A DNA stretch of 64,000 nt from Nocardia sp. NBC_01503 (GTDB lineage Bacteria; Actinomycetota; Actinomycetes; Mycobacteriales; Mycobacteriaceae): NCBI RefSeq assembly GCF_036327755.1, contig NZ_CP109596.1, forward strand, positions 6,138,001-6,202,000, read 5' to 3'. Under the pieces are notes generated by a model. It was given only the letters and a program-made list of their open reading frames with translations, was not told the DNA's origin and searched no databases. Shown piece by piece: positions 41,921-51,230 of the stretch (its first letter is position 1; each line of letters begins with the position of its first letter). The position numbers and the translations under genes are program-made.

Positions 41921-42778
41921 GTGTTCACCTTCACCAGTAGCGATGGCGTGGATATCCATGTGCGCGAATGGTTGCCGACCGGCGAACCGGTCGGCATGGT
42001 CCAAATCGCGCACGGGATGGGGGAGTACGCCGCGCGCTACGGACACCTCGCCGAGCGGCTCACCGAGCACGGCTACGCGGTGTACGCCAATGATCATCGC
42101 GGGCACGGGCACAGCATGTCCGCGACACCCGGTGACCTCGGTGTGAACGGCTGGAATCTGCTGGTCCAGGACCTGGTCATCCTCACCGGGCTGCTACGCG
42201 AGAGGCATCCCGGGATCCCGCTCGTGTTGTTCGGCCACAGCCTCGGATCATTCGCCGTCCAGCAGTACATTCTGGACGATTCCGCGCTGGTCGACGATGT
42301 GGTCTTGTGCGGCAGCACAGCGGTGGACGGGCTCTTCGACAATATCGCCGCCGCGAACGGTGATCTTCTCGGTCTGTTCAATGCGGGGTTCCAGCCCACC
42401 CGCACGCCCTCGGACTGGCTCAGCCGCGATGAAGCGCAGGTGGATGCCTATATCGCGCATCCCTGGTGCGGTTTCGAGATCGATGCCGCCAATATGGGTC
42501 TGCTGGCAGAGGTTGCCGCACAACGACTTTCGAAGCCGACGACGGTACCGACCGATCTGCCGCTTTATCTCATGGTCGGTGATCGCGATCCGCTCAATGA
42601 TGGTCTGCGCCTGAGTGATCTGCTGGTTGAGCGCTACCGTACCGCCGGGCTGACCGACCTCACCTATCGCGTATATCCGGGCGCACGGCATGAAATTCTG
42701 AATGAAATCAATCGCGAGGAAGTCGAATCCGATCTTGTCGCATGGATTACTCGGGGCGACACTTCGACGACACGCTGA
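41921..42778 (+). CDS. Monoacylglycerol lipase-type alpha/beta hydrolase
   Basis: A 285-residue hydrolase. HGMGE (31-35) is the lipase-family oxyanion motif, then ANDHRGHGHS, the nucleophile elbow FGHSLGS (S107), and the acid/His pair in LYLMVGDRDPLNDGL and VYPGARHEILNE. This order is typical of monoacylglycerol lipases and lysophospholipases. GTG 41921 has GGAG six bases upstream. There is no signal peptide, so it is intracellular. It is divergent from the PucR gene. Confidence 0.88.
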   Translation: MFTFTSSDGVDIHVREWLPTGEPVGMVQIAHGMGEYAARYGHLAERLTEHGYAVYANDHRGHGHSMSATPGDLGVNGWNLLVQDLVILTGLLRERHPGIPLVLFGHSLGSFAVQQYILDDSALVDDVVLCGSTAVDGLFDNIAAANGDLLGLFNAGFQPTRTPSDWLSRDEAQVDAYIAHPWCGFEIDAANMGLLAEVAAQRLSKPTTVPTDLPLYLMVGDRDPLNDGLRLSDLLVERYRTAGLTDLTYRVYPGARHEILNEINREEVESDLVAWITRGDTSTTR

Positions 42779-42865
42779 TCGGCGCGAACTGTCCCGTTTG
42801 GGGCGAGTGTGGTCGGGCATCCCGGAGGGGTTGGGGAGAACGACCAGCCGAAGGAGAACCCCTCG

Positions 42866-43156
42866 ATGAGTCACCATGCAGGCTTTCGCGAGACCACCGG
42901 GACGCCCACCGGAGAGTCCATTCTCGATACCGTCAACGGCCCCGGGCTCGCGCTGCTGTTCTTCGGAATTCTCGTCCTCGGATCAACCCTCACCGCCACC
43001 GGTACCGGTTTCGACGGCTGGTCGTTGATCGGCGTCCTGGCCAGTGTGTTATGCCTGGTCACAGGCGCGGCGGTGGTGCGTATCGAGCATCACCGCGCGC
43101 GCGAGGACCATTCGATCAGCGCCGGGCGAAACGCCCGACGAGGAACAGCAGGATAA
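42866..43156 (+). CDS. Small two-helix membrane protein
   Basis: A 96-residue membrane protein with a firm start (GAAGGAGAAC before ATG 42866). Two hydrophobic helices occupy about 27-48 (GLALLFFGILVLGSTLTATG) and 53-75 (SLIGVLASVLCLVTGAAVVR). A basic cytoplasmic tail follows. I do not know the family. Its last 41 bases overlap the opposing GlsB-like gene. Confidence 0.7.
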   Translation: MSHHAGFRETTGTPTGESILDTVNGPGLALLFFGILVLGSTLTATGTGFDGWSLIGVLASVLCLVTGAAVVRIEHHRAREDHSISAGRNARRGTAG

Positions 43157-43376
43157 CCGCGCCACCCAGGCAGGTGAAGAAGCTGAACCACAAGCCACCG
43201 CCATTGACATCCACGCCGAGAACTTTGAGCAGGAATCCGCCCAGCAAACCACCGACAACACCGACCACGATATTCAGCACAATGCCCTGCTGAGCATCGG
43301 TCTTCATCAATTTGCTGGCAATCCACCCGGCGAGACCACCGATAATGATCCAGCCGAGAATCCCTAGACCGAGCAT
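43116..43376 (-). CDS. GlsB/YeaQ/YmgE-family stress membrane protein
   Basis: An 86-residue protein of the transglycosylase-associated family: three membrane helices (LGLGILGWIIIGGLAGWIAS, IVLNIVVGVVGGLLGGFLL and FFTCLGGAVILLFLVGRF) with the loop KLMKTDAQQG. The family name is historical; members are small stress-induced inner-membrane proteins with no proven enzyme activity. The ATG has GGAGAACACC just upstream. It overlaps the small membrane protein gene tail-to-tail. The 278 bases upstream show no other gene. Confidence 0.9.
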   Translation of the reverse strand: MLGLGILGWIIIGGLAGWIASKLMKTDAQQGIVLNIVVGVVGGLLGGFLLKVLGVDVNGGGLWFSFFTCLGGAVILLFLVGRFARR

Positions 43377-43654
43377 GAGGTGTTCTCCTGTCTGACGGCG
43401 GACACCCGAACAATGGACGATTCACGTCGTTGGAACGGATGATCTATTCTCAATAGTAACCGTCCAGCAACCGGCACGGCCGAATATCGCGACGGAATGG
43501 CGCGGTCCTGACAGCCGGATTACTTCCACCTGAATGCTTTGGCGTCGACGGTCCGCACCGTGGCGCGTTCAGTGCCCGGATCGTGCTCCGCGGCGTCGTT
43601 GAATCGACTGTAAGCACCACGGAAATCGGAAGTTCCACTGGAAAGGCTGTTGTC

Positions 43655-44149
43655 ATGATCAAGACCGTCGAGGACGCCCCGCTGCTGGACGAGGTGCGCA
43701 AGCGCATGGGTCGCGTGCCGAATATGACCAAGGTGATGGCCAACGCGCCCGCAGTCCTGGAGGGCTACCTGGGCCTGTCGGGTGCGTTGAAGCGCGGCGC
43801 ACTACCCGGCCCGACCTCCGAGCGCATCGCGCTGGCGGTCGGCGCGGCCAATGACTGCGGGTACTGCGTTGCGGCGCATACCTTCACCGGCAAGCGGGTC
43901 GCAGAGCTCTCCGATGCCGAAATCGAGGCCGCCAAGGCCGGCGCCTCCGACGATGCCAAGGAGGCCGCGGCCGTCGGCTTCGCACGTGAGCTGACCGAGA
44001 GCCGCGGCAAGGCCGACCCGAGCGCCGCGCTCGCCGCCGGATGGACCGAGGAGCAGCTGCTCGAGATCGTCGCGCTGGTCGCACTGCAGACCCTGACCAA
44101 CTACGTCAACAAGGTCGCCGAGACCGAGAACGACTGGCCCGCAGTCTGA
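43655..44149 (+). CDS. AhpD-like carboxymuconolactone decarboxylase-family protein
   Basis: A 164-residue all-helical protein with the alkylhydroperoxidase AhpD signature C68-x-x-C71-x3-H75 (NDCGYCVAAH) preceded by the acidic residue of SERIALAV. This CxxC/His set supports peroxidase or disulfide-reductase activity rather than decarboxylation. ATG 43655 has GAAAGG nine bases upstream; the longer frame lacks a ribosome site. No peroxiredoxin (ahpC) gene is next to it. A strong hairpin follows the stop. Confidence 0.9.
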   Translation: MIKTVEDAPLLDEVRKRMGRVPNMTKVMANAPAVLEGYLGLSGALKRGALPGPTSERIALAVGAANDCGYCVAAHTFTGKRVAELSDAEIEAAKAGASDDAKEAAAVGFARELTESRGKADPSAALAAGWTEEQLLEIVALVALQTLTNYVNKVAETENDWPAV

Positions 44150-44167
44150 TCGTCCTACGGTCCTGAC

Positions 44168-44202
44168 GGGTGGCGACCTCGGAGCAGTCGAGGTTGCCAC
44201 CC
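44168..44202 (+). terminator. Hairpin terminator after the AhpD-like gene
   Basis: A 14-bp stem (44168-44181 with 44189-44202), perfect except one G-T wobble, seven-base loop. It starts 19 bases after the AhpD-like stop codon. Confidence 0.75.
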
Positions 44203-44315
44203 GACGGTGGGAACGGTCGGCCTGATCGCTATCGGAAGGCATTCCCCTCCAGGGGTTTCCGGTATGGCCCCCTAAGGTGATCTCCGACGGGCCCGCCCGC
44301 CGATAGGAGCTGCCG

Positions 44316-45527
44316 ATGGAGACCGAACACTTTCTGCCGTTTCGTAAGAGCGCGGTGACAGCGCTGTGCGCGGCGGAGTTGCCCGAGAGCGAGCGAGCGT
44401 CGTTTCTGGAGTTCGCGCGGATGCTGGCCGCACTGGTGCACCACCGGTATCACGGGCGCGGGGATGCGGTGCTGGATGCGTATCAGCTGGTCGACCCCGC
44501 GGAGGATGAGCGCACGATTCGGGCTGCGACACAGCGGGATCGGGCGAACGCTCGGCGGGTTGTCGAGCAAGAGCTCATCGCATTGGCCGAGGACGCGGAC
44601 TTCACGCGGATCGACGCCGCCGAGATGCGGCACGCCTTCGCCGAACACTCGCTGGTGAAGGTGCGGCTCGAGGTGGACGACGAGAATATCGATACGGCGA
44701 TGTTCTTCCGGCGCGGGGTGTCCCAGCGCACGGAGGAAGTGAAGTGGCTGTACGGATTACGACGGCGCACGATCGAATTCACCAGCTACTCGAAGGTTCT
44801 GGTGTACGTCGCCTTCACCGGGCACAACGACGAGAATGCCGCTCATCCCAATGGCGGTGTCCTGCTCAAGCTCTTCCAGAACGTGCCGAGAAACGACCTC
44901 GAGATGCTGTACCCCAGCGTTCACGTGCGCATGCGGGCATTGGACAAACTCCTGATCGGCGTCCCCGCCGTGGTCTCCGGAATCGTCGTCCTGGTCACCA
45001 AACTCGTTGCCTCGCTGGGCGTTCTGGTGCTCCTGCTGGCATTCTGGCTCGGCCTGCGCGACGAATCGGTGACCCTGGATCAGACCGCCCTGGTGAGCCT
45101 CGGCGCGGGCCTGGCCGCCTTCGGCGGCTACCTGGTACGCCAGTTCTCCAAATTCAAGAACCGCAAGATCCAGCTGATGAAGACGCTCTCCGAACACCTG
45201 TACTTCCGCAATCTGGACAATGACGCCGGAGTCTTCCACCACCTGCTGGACGCCGCGGAGGAGTCGGAGGTGAAACAAACCCTGCTTACCTACCACTTCC
45301 TCCGCGGCGCCACCGGCCCCCTCACCACCGCCGAACTCGATCAGCGCATCGAATCCTGGTTCCGGACCCGCTGGCAGACCACCTTCGACTTCGAAGCCGG
45401 TGCTGGCCTGCACGCCCTGCGCGATTTGGACCTACTCATCGAGCCCGAGCCCGGGAAATGGACCGTGGCCGCACTTCCCGAAGCAAAACAGCGCCTGGAT
45501 CGCCACTGGGACAATATCTTTCGCTGA
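44316..45527 (+). CDS. DUF3754 (TMEM143-like) membrane protein
   Basis: A 403-residue protein of the DUF3754 family, which includes eukaryotic TMEM143. The N-terminal 200 residues are soluble, with EHFLPFRKSAVTALCAAELP, then ALAEDADFTRIDAAEMRHAF and FFRRGVSQRTEEVKWLYGLR. Two membrane helices lie near 208-228 (IGVPAVVSGIVVLVTKLV) and 230-275. A positively charged stretch (RQFSKFKNRKIQLMKTLSEH) and a soluble C-terminal domain follow. Family function is unknown. It converges on the secreted-protein gene with a four-base gap. Confidence 0.8.
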   Translation: METEHFLPFRKSAVTALCAAELPESERASFLEFARMLAALVHHRYHGRGDAVLDAYQLVDPAEDERTIRAATQRDRANARRVVEQELIALAEDADFTRIDAAEMRHAFAEHSLVKVRLEVDDENIDTAMFFRRGVSQRTEEVKWLYGLRRRTIEFTSYSKVLVYVAFTGHNDENAAHPNGGVLLKLFQNVPRNDLEMLYPSVHVRMRALDKLLIGVPAVVSGIVVLVTKLVASLGVLVLLLAFWLGLRDESVTLDQTALVSLGAGLAAFGGYLVRQFSKFKNRKIQLMKTLSEHLYFRNLDNDAGVFHHLLDAAEESEVKQTLLTYHFLRGATGPLTTAELDQRIESWFRTRWQTTFDFEAGAGLHALRDLDLLIEPEPGKWTVAALPEAKQRLDRHWDNIFR

Positions 45528-45531
45528 TTGC

Positions 45532-45966
45532 CTACGCGCCGGAACCGCTCGGGGCCGGCTGCGGGTCGTTATCCACCACCGCACTCTGATAGTCCACGCT
45601 CACCACCGGATTCGGCCGCGTCGGCCCCGGCTCGAACGTGGGCGGCTGCGTTTTCCATCCATCCGAATCCATGACCGGCGGCTGCTGCACCCAGTGTCCC
45701 GGCTCGGTGATCATCGGACACAGCGCCGATACCGGTATCTCCCGCCCGTGCGGTGCGAGATACCGCGTAATCGGAATCCGAACCCCGTTCGAACACAACA
45801 CCGTAGCCTCGACTCGATACGTGTCATCGGTGTCGTTGTGGCAGGTGAACCCGGCGCACCCGACCCCCTCGGCCAAATCCTGTGCGGCGGCCGATGGCGC
45901 GAGTACCGCACCCGCGGCAGCGGCCAGACCGATCATCCCGAACCCGATCGTCAACGTATGACGCAT
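45532..45966 (-). CDS. Secreted protein with disulfide-type cysteines
   Basis: A 144-residue exported protein from ATG 45966. The signal peptide (IGFGMIGLAAAAGAVLAPSA) ends near AAAQ. The mature part has four Cys (GVGCAGFTCHND, TVLCSNGV and SALCPMI), enough for two disulfides. The C-terminus is proline-rich (QPAPSGSGA). It resembles small envelope or extracellular proteins of Nocardia with no assigned role. The longer upstream frame adds residues before the signal peptide and is rejected. Confidence 0.7.
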   Translation of the reverse strand: MRHTLTIGFGMIGLAAAAGAVLAPSAAAQDLAEGVGCAGFTCHNDTDDTYRVEATVLCSNGVRIPITRYLAPHGREIPVSALCPMITEPGHWVQQPPVMDSDGWKTQPPTFEPGPTRPNPVVSVDYQSAVVDNDPQPAPSGSGA

Positions 45967-46100
45967 AAGTGAATCACTCCATTCGAAAGACCCAACCCGC
46001 CTTCGAATGTACTTGCGCCCCAATTCGAATCAAGCGTGCCGAACCCCACACCGCACACCTGTAACGCCGGGCTCCGTGCCCGCGTGCGTACACTTCGTTC

Positions 46101-46544
46101 GTGAGCGAACTCGCGGATTTCGAACGGCTCATCGCCGGGGATCATGGGCTCTGTATTGCCTCCACGCTGCGGCCGGATGGCACGATTCAGTCGTCGGTCG
46201 TCAACGCGGGTGTGCTGAAGCACCCTGTGAGCGGCGAAAATGTGGTGGGCATGGTGGTTCGGGGTGGTACTCGCAAATTGGCGAATTTGCGGGCCGATCC
46301 GCGAATGACGGTTGTCGTTCGGGTCGGATGGCAGTGGGTCACCGTCGAGGGGTCGGTATGGATTGTCGGCCCGGACGATCCGGTCTCCGGTATCGACGGC
46401 GAACACCTGCGGGTGCTGCTGCGCGCGGTATTCACCGCGGCCGGTGGCACCCACGATGATTGGGACGAGTACGACCGGGTCATGGCGGAGGATCGGCGCG
46501 CGGTCGTACTCGTCATTCCGGATCGGGTCTACGGCAACGGCTGA
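46101..46544 (+). CDS. Pyridoxamine-5'-phosphate-oxidase-like F420/FMN-binding protein
   Basis: A 147-residue split-barrel flavin/deazaflavin protein of the PPOX class common in actinomycetes. Its patterns are HGLCIASTLRPDGTIQSSVV, MVVRGGTRKLANLRADPRMT and VGWQWVTVEGSVWIVG. Many such proteins use coenzyme F420 to reduce small molecules. GTG 46101 is the start. It stands alone between divergent and convergent neighbours. F420 versus FMN cannot be decided by eye. Confidence 0.83.
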   Translation: MSELADFERLIAGDHGLCIASTLRPDGTIQSSVVNAGVLKHPVSGENVVGMVVRGGTRKLANLRADPRMTVVVRVGWQWVTVEGSVWIVGPDDPVSGIDGEHLRVLLRAVFTAAGGTHDDWDEYDRVMAEDRRAVVLVIPDRVYGNG

Positions 46545-46551
46545 GCGGTCG

Positions 46552-46992
46552 TCACATAATCAGCAGCGGTTGGGTTTCGGTTGCGGGGGAGAGGGATTCG
46601 ACCGCCGCGGTCAATCGGATGCGGATATCGGCGAGGGTGCCCGCGAAGGTTCGGCGGCCTTCGGTGGCCTCGCGATCGGTGGTGGTTTCCCAGAGATTGA
46701 GCGCCAGCGCCCACTGTTCGAGTTGGGCGTTCGCCTCGATGGCGGGCATATCGGGGTGGAAGGTGCCGCAGAATTCGGACTCCGTACCGGAGAAATGGGC
46801 GCAACAATCCCACATCCAGGTCACCGGGGGCAGGGGTCGCCCGGCCGCCGCGGCGGCATAGGAGTTCACCGTCTGAGAGACGGTCTCGATCGCGGCCATC
46901 ATCAGCGAGTCGGTCACAGCGGCAAGGGTCTCACCTGCGGGAACGGTTACGCCGGAAGCGGTGCGGGTGCGCGTGTCGGGGGCCGCGGGCAT
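46552..46992 (-). CDS. Hypothetical protein
   Basis: A 146-residue soluble protein that I do not recognise. The first 70 residues are Ala/Thr-rich helix; then comes VTWMWDCCAHFSGTESEFCG with three Cys in a short span. A helical C-terminus (NAQLEQWALALNLWETTTDR) follows. The Cys cluster could bind metal. It converges closely on the PPOX gene (seven-base gap). Confidence 0.55.
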   Translation of the reverse strand: MPAAPDTRTRTASGVTVPAGETLAAVTDSLMMAAIETVSQTVNSYAAAAAGRPLPPVTWMWDCCAHFSGTESEFCGTFHPDMPAIEANAQLEQWALALNLWETTTDREATEGRRTFAGTLADIRIRLTAAVESLSPATETQPLLIM

Positions 46993-47079
46993 AACTTCGC
47001 CGAGAGATCGCTTGCAACAGGGAGTGGGTGTGGTCCGGCCGCGCCCCAGAATGTCTCCGAATCAGAAAGGCGGCCTCCG

Positions 47080-48087
47080 ATGCCTGTCGCACTGTCCCTC
47101 CTCGACCTGGCGGTCATCGCGCCCGGTCAGACCGCGCGTGACAGTTTCGGCAATAGTGTGCGGCTGGCGCAGGCCGCCGAGCGCAGCGGTCACCGGCGGG
47201 TCTGGTACGCGGAGCACCACAATATGAAGTCGATCGCCTCGAGCGCGACCAGCGTGCTGATCGGATATGTGGCCACGCAGACCGAGAGCATTCGACTCGG
47301 TGCGGGCGGGATCATGCTGCCGAATCATTCGCCGCTGGTGATCGCCGAGCAGTTCGGCACGCTCGAATCGCTGTTCCCGGGGCGAATCGATCTCGGGTTG
47401 GGGCGTGCGCCCGGTAGCGATCAGGCGACCATGCGGGCACTGCGGCGCAATCCCGCCGCCGCGGACAGCTTCCCGCAGGATGTGCTGGAATTGCGGGGCT
47501 ATCTCTCCGGGCATTCCCGGATTCCCGGGATCAATGCGGTACCGCGCGCGGAAGGCGTTGTGCCGCTGTACATTCTGGGATCCTCGCTCTTCGGGGCGCA
47601 GTTGGCGGCGCATCTCGGCCTGCCCTACGCTTTCGCCTCGCATTTCGCGCCCGATGCGCTGCATCAAGCCGTGGCGGCCTACCGCGAGGGGTTCCGCCCC
47701 TCCGAGCAGCTTGCCGAACCGTATGTGATGGCGGGCGCGAATGTCTTCGCCGCCGACGATCACGACGAGGCCCAAGCTCAGAAGCGGATCGCCTACCGCG
47801 CCCGCGCTCGTGCGATGATCCAGCGCGGTGCGGCCGACGCCAATTTCAGCGATGAGGAGATCGATCTGTTCCTCACCACGCCCAATGGCGCGCACCTGGC
47901 GAAGATGACCACCTACACCGCGGTAGGCACACCCGCCGAAGTTGTCGCGTACCTGGAGGATTTCGCCGCCGAGATCGGCGCGGACGAGCTCATCCTGGCC
48001 CATCACGCCACGAATATCGAGGACCGCGTCCGCTCGGTCGAGCTCACCGGCCGCACCATGGCGGCCCGCGAACCCGTCGGGAAGTAG
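47080..48087 (+). CDS. LLM-class flavin-dependent oxidoreductase
   Basis: Luciferase-like TIM-barrel monooxygenase or reductase of 335 residues. Family landmarks are LSLLDLAVIAPGQTARDSF, RVWYAEHHNMKSIASSATSV, RLGAGGIMLPNHSPLVIAEQ, LESLFPGRIDLGLGRAPGSD and a late VGTPAEVVAYLEDFA. This subgroup (LLM partner in the MsnO8/alkanal type) uses FMNH2 or F420H2. ATG 47080 has AAAGG nine bases upstream. No partner reductase gene is adjacent. Substrate unknown. Confidence 0.9.
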   Translation: MPVALSLLDLAVIAPGQTARDSFGNSVRLAQAAERSGHRRVWYAEHHNMKSIASSATSVLIGYVATQTESIRLGAGGIMLPNHSPLVIAEQFGTLESLFPGRIDLGLGRAPGSDQATMRALRRNPAAADSFPQDVLELRGYLSGHSRIPGINAVPRAEGVVPLYILGSSLFGAQLAAHLGLPYAFASHFAPDALHQAVAAYREGFRPSEQLAEPYVMAGANVFAADDHDEAQAQKRIAYRARARAMIQRGAADANFSDEEIDLFLTTPNGAHLAKMTTYTAVGTPAEVVAYLEDFAAEIGADELILAHHATNIEDRVRSVELTGRTMAAREPVGK

Positions 48088-48091
48088 TGAA

Positions 48092-48916
48092 TCAAACGCC
48101 CGCGCTGAGCCGCTGCCGGAAGAAGGCGAGGATCTCATCGCGGGCGGCAATGGTCGGCTGGCCCGCCTCATCGATCAGATGCGCGGTGACCACACTGTGC
48201 GGGCCGGGCACATGCGTCGAGAAGAACGGTGCGGTATCGGGATTGGCGGCAGTATCGGGCAGTACCCGGCCGACGAATCGGTCACCGAGGGCCTGTTCAT
48301 ATGCCGCGAAACGCTGTGCGCGGCAGAACTTGTCGCCCGCGAAGCGGTAGGCGAGTACGGTCAGATCCTCGCGTTCGAGCCGAGTACGCACGGCCGCGAG
48401 CTCATCGGGTGCGATATGCATTCCGGCCGGATCGTTCATCGGCAGTGTCGGTTGTGACAGCACCGGTGCGAGCATGGCGGGCTCCAGCATCATGGTGAGC
48501 GCGAAATTCCCGGTGAAACACATGCCGATCGCCCCGACGCCCGGCCCGCCGCACTCCTGGTGCGCAAACCTGGCCAGTGCGCGCAGCCAGATGGTGACCG
48601 GACTCGATTCGTCGGCCGCGAATGCGCGGAATTCGGCACTGACACAGGCTCTCTGGAAAACCTTCGCACCTTCCTCGGCACTGGCCACCACACCGTCGCG
48701 ACCGAAGAGCGACGGCATGTAGACGGTGAATCCGGCATCACGAACCCAGCGGGCGAAGCGCGCGACATGCGGGCTGATGCCGGGCATCTCCGTCATGACG
48801 ATGACTGCCGGTCCGGATCCGGCGACGTACACGCGCTTGGTCACCTCGTCGAGGGTGATCTCACGAATAACGAAGTCCGCCAGCGGATCATCGGCGGACA
48901 TGTCCTGTTCGGTCAT
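48092..48916 (-). CDS. Dienelactone hydrolase-family protein
   Basis: A 274-residue alpha/beta hydrolase with Cys as nucleophile (GAIGMCFTGNFAL), the dienelactone-hydrolase elbow. The N-terminal loop VIVMTEMPGISPHVARFARW and late acid/His elements YRFAGDKFCRAQR and VPGPHSVVT complete the fold. AGGAG ten bases upstream supports the ATG. Its start overlaps the TetR stop (ATGA), so regulator and enzyme share one mRNA. Likely role: opening a lactone or activated ester in aromatic or aliphatic breakdown. Confidence 0.86.
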   Translation of the reverse strand: MTEQDMSADDPLADFVIREITLDEVTKRVYVAGSGPAVIVMTEMPGISPHVARFARWVRDAGFTVYMPSLFGRDGVVASAEEGAKVFQRACVSAEFRAFAADESSPVTIWLRALARFAHQECGGPGVGAIGMCFTGNFALTMMLEPAMLAPVLSQPTLPMNDPAGMHIAPDELAAVRTRLEREDLTVLAYRFAGDKFCRAQRFAAYEQALGDRFVGRVLPDTAANPDTAPFFSTHVPGPHSVVTAHLIDEAGQPTIAARDEILAFFRQRLSAGV

Positions 48917-49530
48917 AGATCGGAACTCCTGGTTTCGTGCGCGAACGCGGTGAGCATCGGTAAGAGCAAGCGCGACAATGTCTCTCGCTGGCGATCGGCG
49001 GGCCAGGAATCGGGTTCGAGTACGGCGCGGCAGCCGACGCCGTCGATGGCGGCGAGCACCGCATCCGCGCGGGCGTGCAGGTCCGTACGCGTCACCGTCG
49101 GACCGCCGATCGTGGCGATCCGATAGGCGATGCGCTCGATAATGGCGCTGTAGTAGCGCTGGTGCACCGCGCGCAGGCGCGCATCGTTCATGGCGCGCGC
49201 CCAGAAGGACAGCCATACCCGCCATTCGCCCAAGCCCTCATCGTTCAGCGGCAGGTAGACCGCGAAGATGTCGATGCATTCGGCGATGTCACCGGGGGTG
49301 GTAGGCAGGGCCACCGGGCTCTCCAGCACCCGCCGCACGACCTCCTCGAATGCGGCCTCGAGCACCGCGTCCTTACCGTCGAAATAGTGCGTGACCGCGC
49401 CCGTGGTGACATTGGCGGCCGCCGCCACATCGCGCAGTCGAGTCCCCTCGATCCCGGCGGAGCCGATCACCGTTATCGCAGCGGATGCGATGGTCCGGCG
49501 CTGCGCCACCGCATCGACCTGTTTTGGCAT
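48913..49530 (-). CDS. TetR-family regulator (BetI-like C-terminal domain)
   Basis: Repressor of 205 residues from ATG 49530. The DNA-binding part is RRTIASAAITVIGSAGIEGT, then LRDVAAAANVTTGAVTHYFD and GKDAVLEAAF. The C-terminal half (about 80-190) has the BetI-type pattern GEWRVWLSFWARAMNDARLR. It is first in a two-gene unit with the dienelactone hydrolase (four-base overlap) and divergent from the DUF3089 gene. It most probably represses its own operon. Confidence 0.87.
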   Translation of the reverse strand: MPKQVDAVAQRRTIASAAITVIGSAGIEGTRLRDVAAAANVTTGAVTHYFDGKDAVLEAAFEEVVRRVLESPVALPTTPGDIAECIDIFAVYLPLNDEGLGEWRVWLSFWARAMNDARLRAVHQRYYSAIIERIAYRIATIGGPTVTRTDLHARADAVLAAIDGVGCRAVLEPDSWPADRQRETLSRLLLPMLTAFAHETRSSDL

Positions 49531-49658
49531 AACGGTGATTATGTATCGATGGCGTCCGCTTGCCAAGTCCGGGTCGTCATCGATCCGATAGGCTCGCCGC
49601 AGTGGCGAGGCGGTCTATCGCATCCGGCCGGTTCCGCCACGGTGACAAGGAGATTCGC

Positions 49659-50681
49659 GTGACCGTTCGATTCCCCGCCGTCGCGGCGCTGCTCGGCGGT
49701 ACGGTGCTCGCGCTGATCGCGGCCTTCGCGGTGGCAGCCCCGGCCTCGGCCGAATCCGCCACCACCTGGCTGTGCCGTCCCGGTCAGGCCGGTGATCCGT
49801 GCGGCGGGCGTTCGGATGCGCCGATCGACTGCTTCTACGTGTATCCGACCGCCTCGCTACAGCAGGCCACGAATACGAACTTCGACGCCTCGGCGGAGTT
49901 GCGGGCGGTGGCCAGGACCCAGGCGGGACTGTTCGGTGCGCAGTGCAATGTGTGGGCTCCGGTGTATCGGCAGGTGACACTGCGGGCACTGTTCCATCCG
50001 CCCGCCGAAGGCGTCTCCGCGGCAAGGGATCTCGCCTATCAGGATGTCGAGAACGCGTGGAACGACTACCTGGCCGAGCACAATGACGGTCGCGGGGTGG
50101 TGCTCATCGGTCATTCGCAGGGCACCCGGATGCTGCGGTCGCTGATCCGCGATCGGATCGACGGGAAACCGGTTCAGTCGCAATTGGTTTCGGCACTGCT
50201 CATCGGCGGCGATGTGCTGGTGCGCAAGGGTGCGACGGTCGGCGGTGACTTCGCCTCGGTACCCGCCTGCACCGATGCCGAACAGGTCGGCTGTGTCGTC
50301 GCCTATTCGTCGTTCACCCGCACACCCCCGTCGAACACCCGTTTCGGCCGTTCGCCGCAGACGCCCGACATCTCCGATGTGCGCGGCACCCTGCCGTACG
50401 GTCCCGGCTACGAGGTCCTGTGCACGAACCCGGCCTCGCTGCGGGACAACGTCGATGCCCCGATCCACGCGATTGTCGAAGGCCGTGAGATCGACGGCCT
50501 CGAAGCCCACTGCACCGGCGGCGACGATCCGCATGTACTCCAGGTCGGCGGCGCGGGCGCGGGGCTGCTGCCCGTGCTGCCGGACCAGACCTGGGGCACG
50601 CACCTGCTGGATGTCAATCTCGCACAGCGGGATCTGCTGAACCTGGTCGCCGGTGAGAGCGCGGCGTACCTGCGCCGTTGA
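49659..50681 (+). CDS. Secreted DUF3089-family alpha/beta hydrolase
   Basis: Exported protein of 340 residues from GTG 49659, with AAGGAG seven bases upstream. The signal peptide (ALLGGTVLALIAAFAVAAPA) ends near SAESA. The mature protein carries DUF3089 marks: DCFYVYPTAS, NVWAPVYRQ, AWNDYLAEHNDGRGVVLIGH and the nucleophile elbow GHSQGTRML. Cys residues in TWLCRPGQAGDPC, PIDCFY, PACTDAEQVGC and HCTGG suggest disulfides. An extracellular esterase or lysophospholipase-like role is likely but unproven. It is divergent from the TetR operon. Confidence 0.83.
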   Translation: MTVRFPAVAALLGGTVLALIAAFAVAAPASAESATTWLCRPGQAGDPCGGRSDAPIDCFYVYPTASLQQATNTNFDASAELRAVARTQAGLFGAQCNVWAPVYRQVTLRALFHPPAEGVSAARDLAYQDVENAWNDYLAEHNDGRGVVLIGHSQGTRMLRSLIRDRIDGKPVQSQLVSALLIGGDVLVRKGATVGGDFASVPACTDAEQVGCVVAYSSFTRTPPSNTRFGRSPQTPDISDVRGTLPYGPGYEVLCTNPASLRDNVDAPIHAIVEGREIDGLEAHCTGGDDPHVLQVGGAGAGLLPVLPDQTWGTHLLDVNLAQRDLLNLVAGESAAYLRR

Positions 50682-50795
50682 CCCTCGCCGTGCTGGCGCA
50701 CGAAGTCCGGCACCTGTCGCGATCTGTCCCCTGGGTGGCCTCCGAACCTGCCATAGATTCGGAGGTCAACCCCATGGGAGCAGGAGCTGAGCCGA

Positions 50796-51200
50796 ATGCC
50801 GTTCGTACGCATAACCATCGCCGACCCGGATATCGCACCGGACACCCAGGCCGCCCTCGCGGCGGATATCACCGGTCTGCTGGAGAAGGACCTGTTCAAG
50901 GAGCCCGAGGTCACCGTCGTGCACCTCAATCTCGTACCCGCGGACCGCTGGTTCGTCGGGGCGACCCGCCCGGCACAGGCCACCGGTGCGCACCTCGAGG
51001 TCAGTATCACCCTGGGCACCAACACCTCTCAGGAGAAGGCGGCGTTCATCGAGCACGCCTACGACGTGCTCAACACCCATCTGGGCACGCTGCCGGGCGC
51101 GGCATACGTCGCCCTCTATGAACTCGACGGCGAAGGCTATGGATACAACGGCGTGACGCAGCTGGCCCGGCGTCGGATGGATCCGACGGAGAAGGACTGA
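50796..51200 (+). CDS. Tautomerase-family (4-oxalocrotonate tautomerase/MIF-like) protein
   Basis: A 134-residue protein whose mature N-terminus would be the catalytic Pro (MPFVRITIADPD). Two beta-alpha-beta units are visible, the second starting near HLEVSITLGTNTS. The length is about twice that of the single-unit enzymes, as in fused or cis-CaaD-like members. The ATG has AGGAGCTGAGCCGA upstream. It converges on the TetR gene; a hairpin lies between. Substrate unknown. Confidence 0.85.
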   Translation: MPFVRITIADPDIAPDTQAALAADITGLLEKDLFKEPEVTVVHLNLVPADRWFVGATRPAQATGAHLEVSITLGTNTSQEKAAFIEHAYDVLNTHLGTLPGAAYVALYELDGEGYGYNGVTQLARRRMDPTEKD

Positions 51201-51230
51201 CCGGCAAGCCGTTCCGTGCGATGGAACACG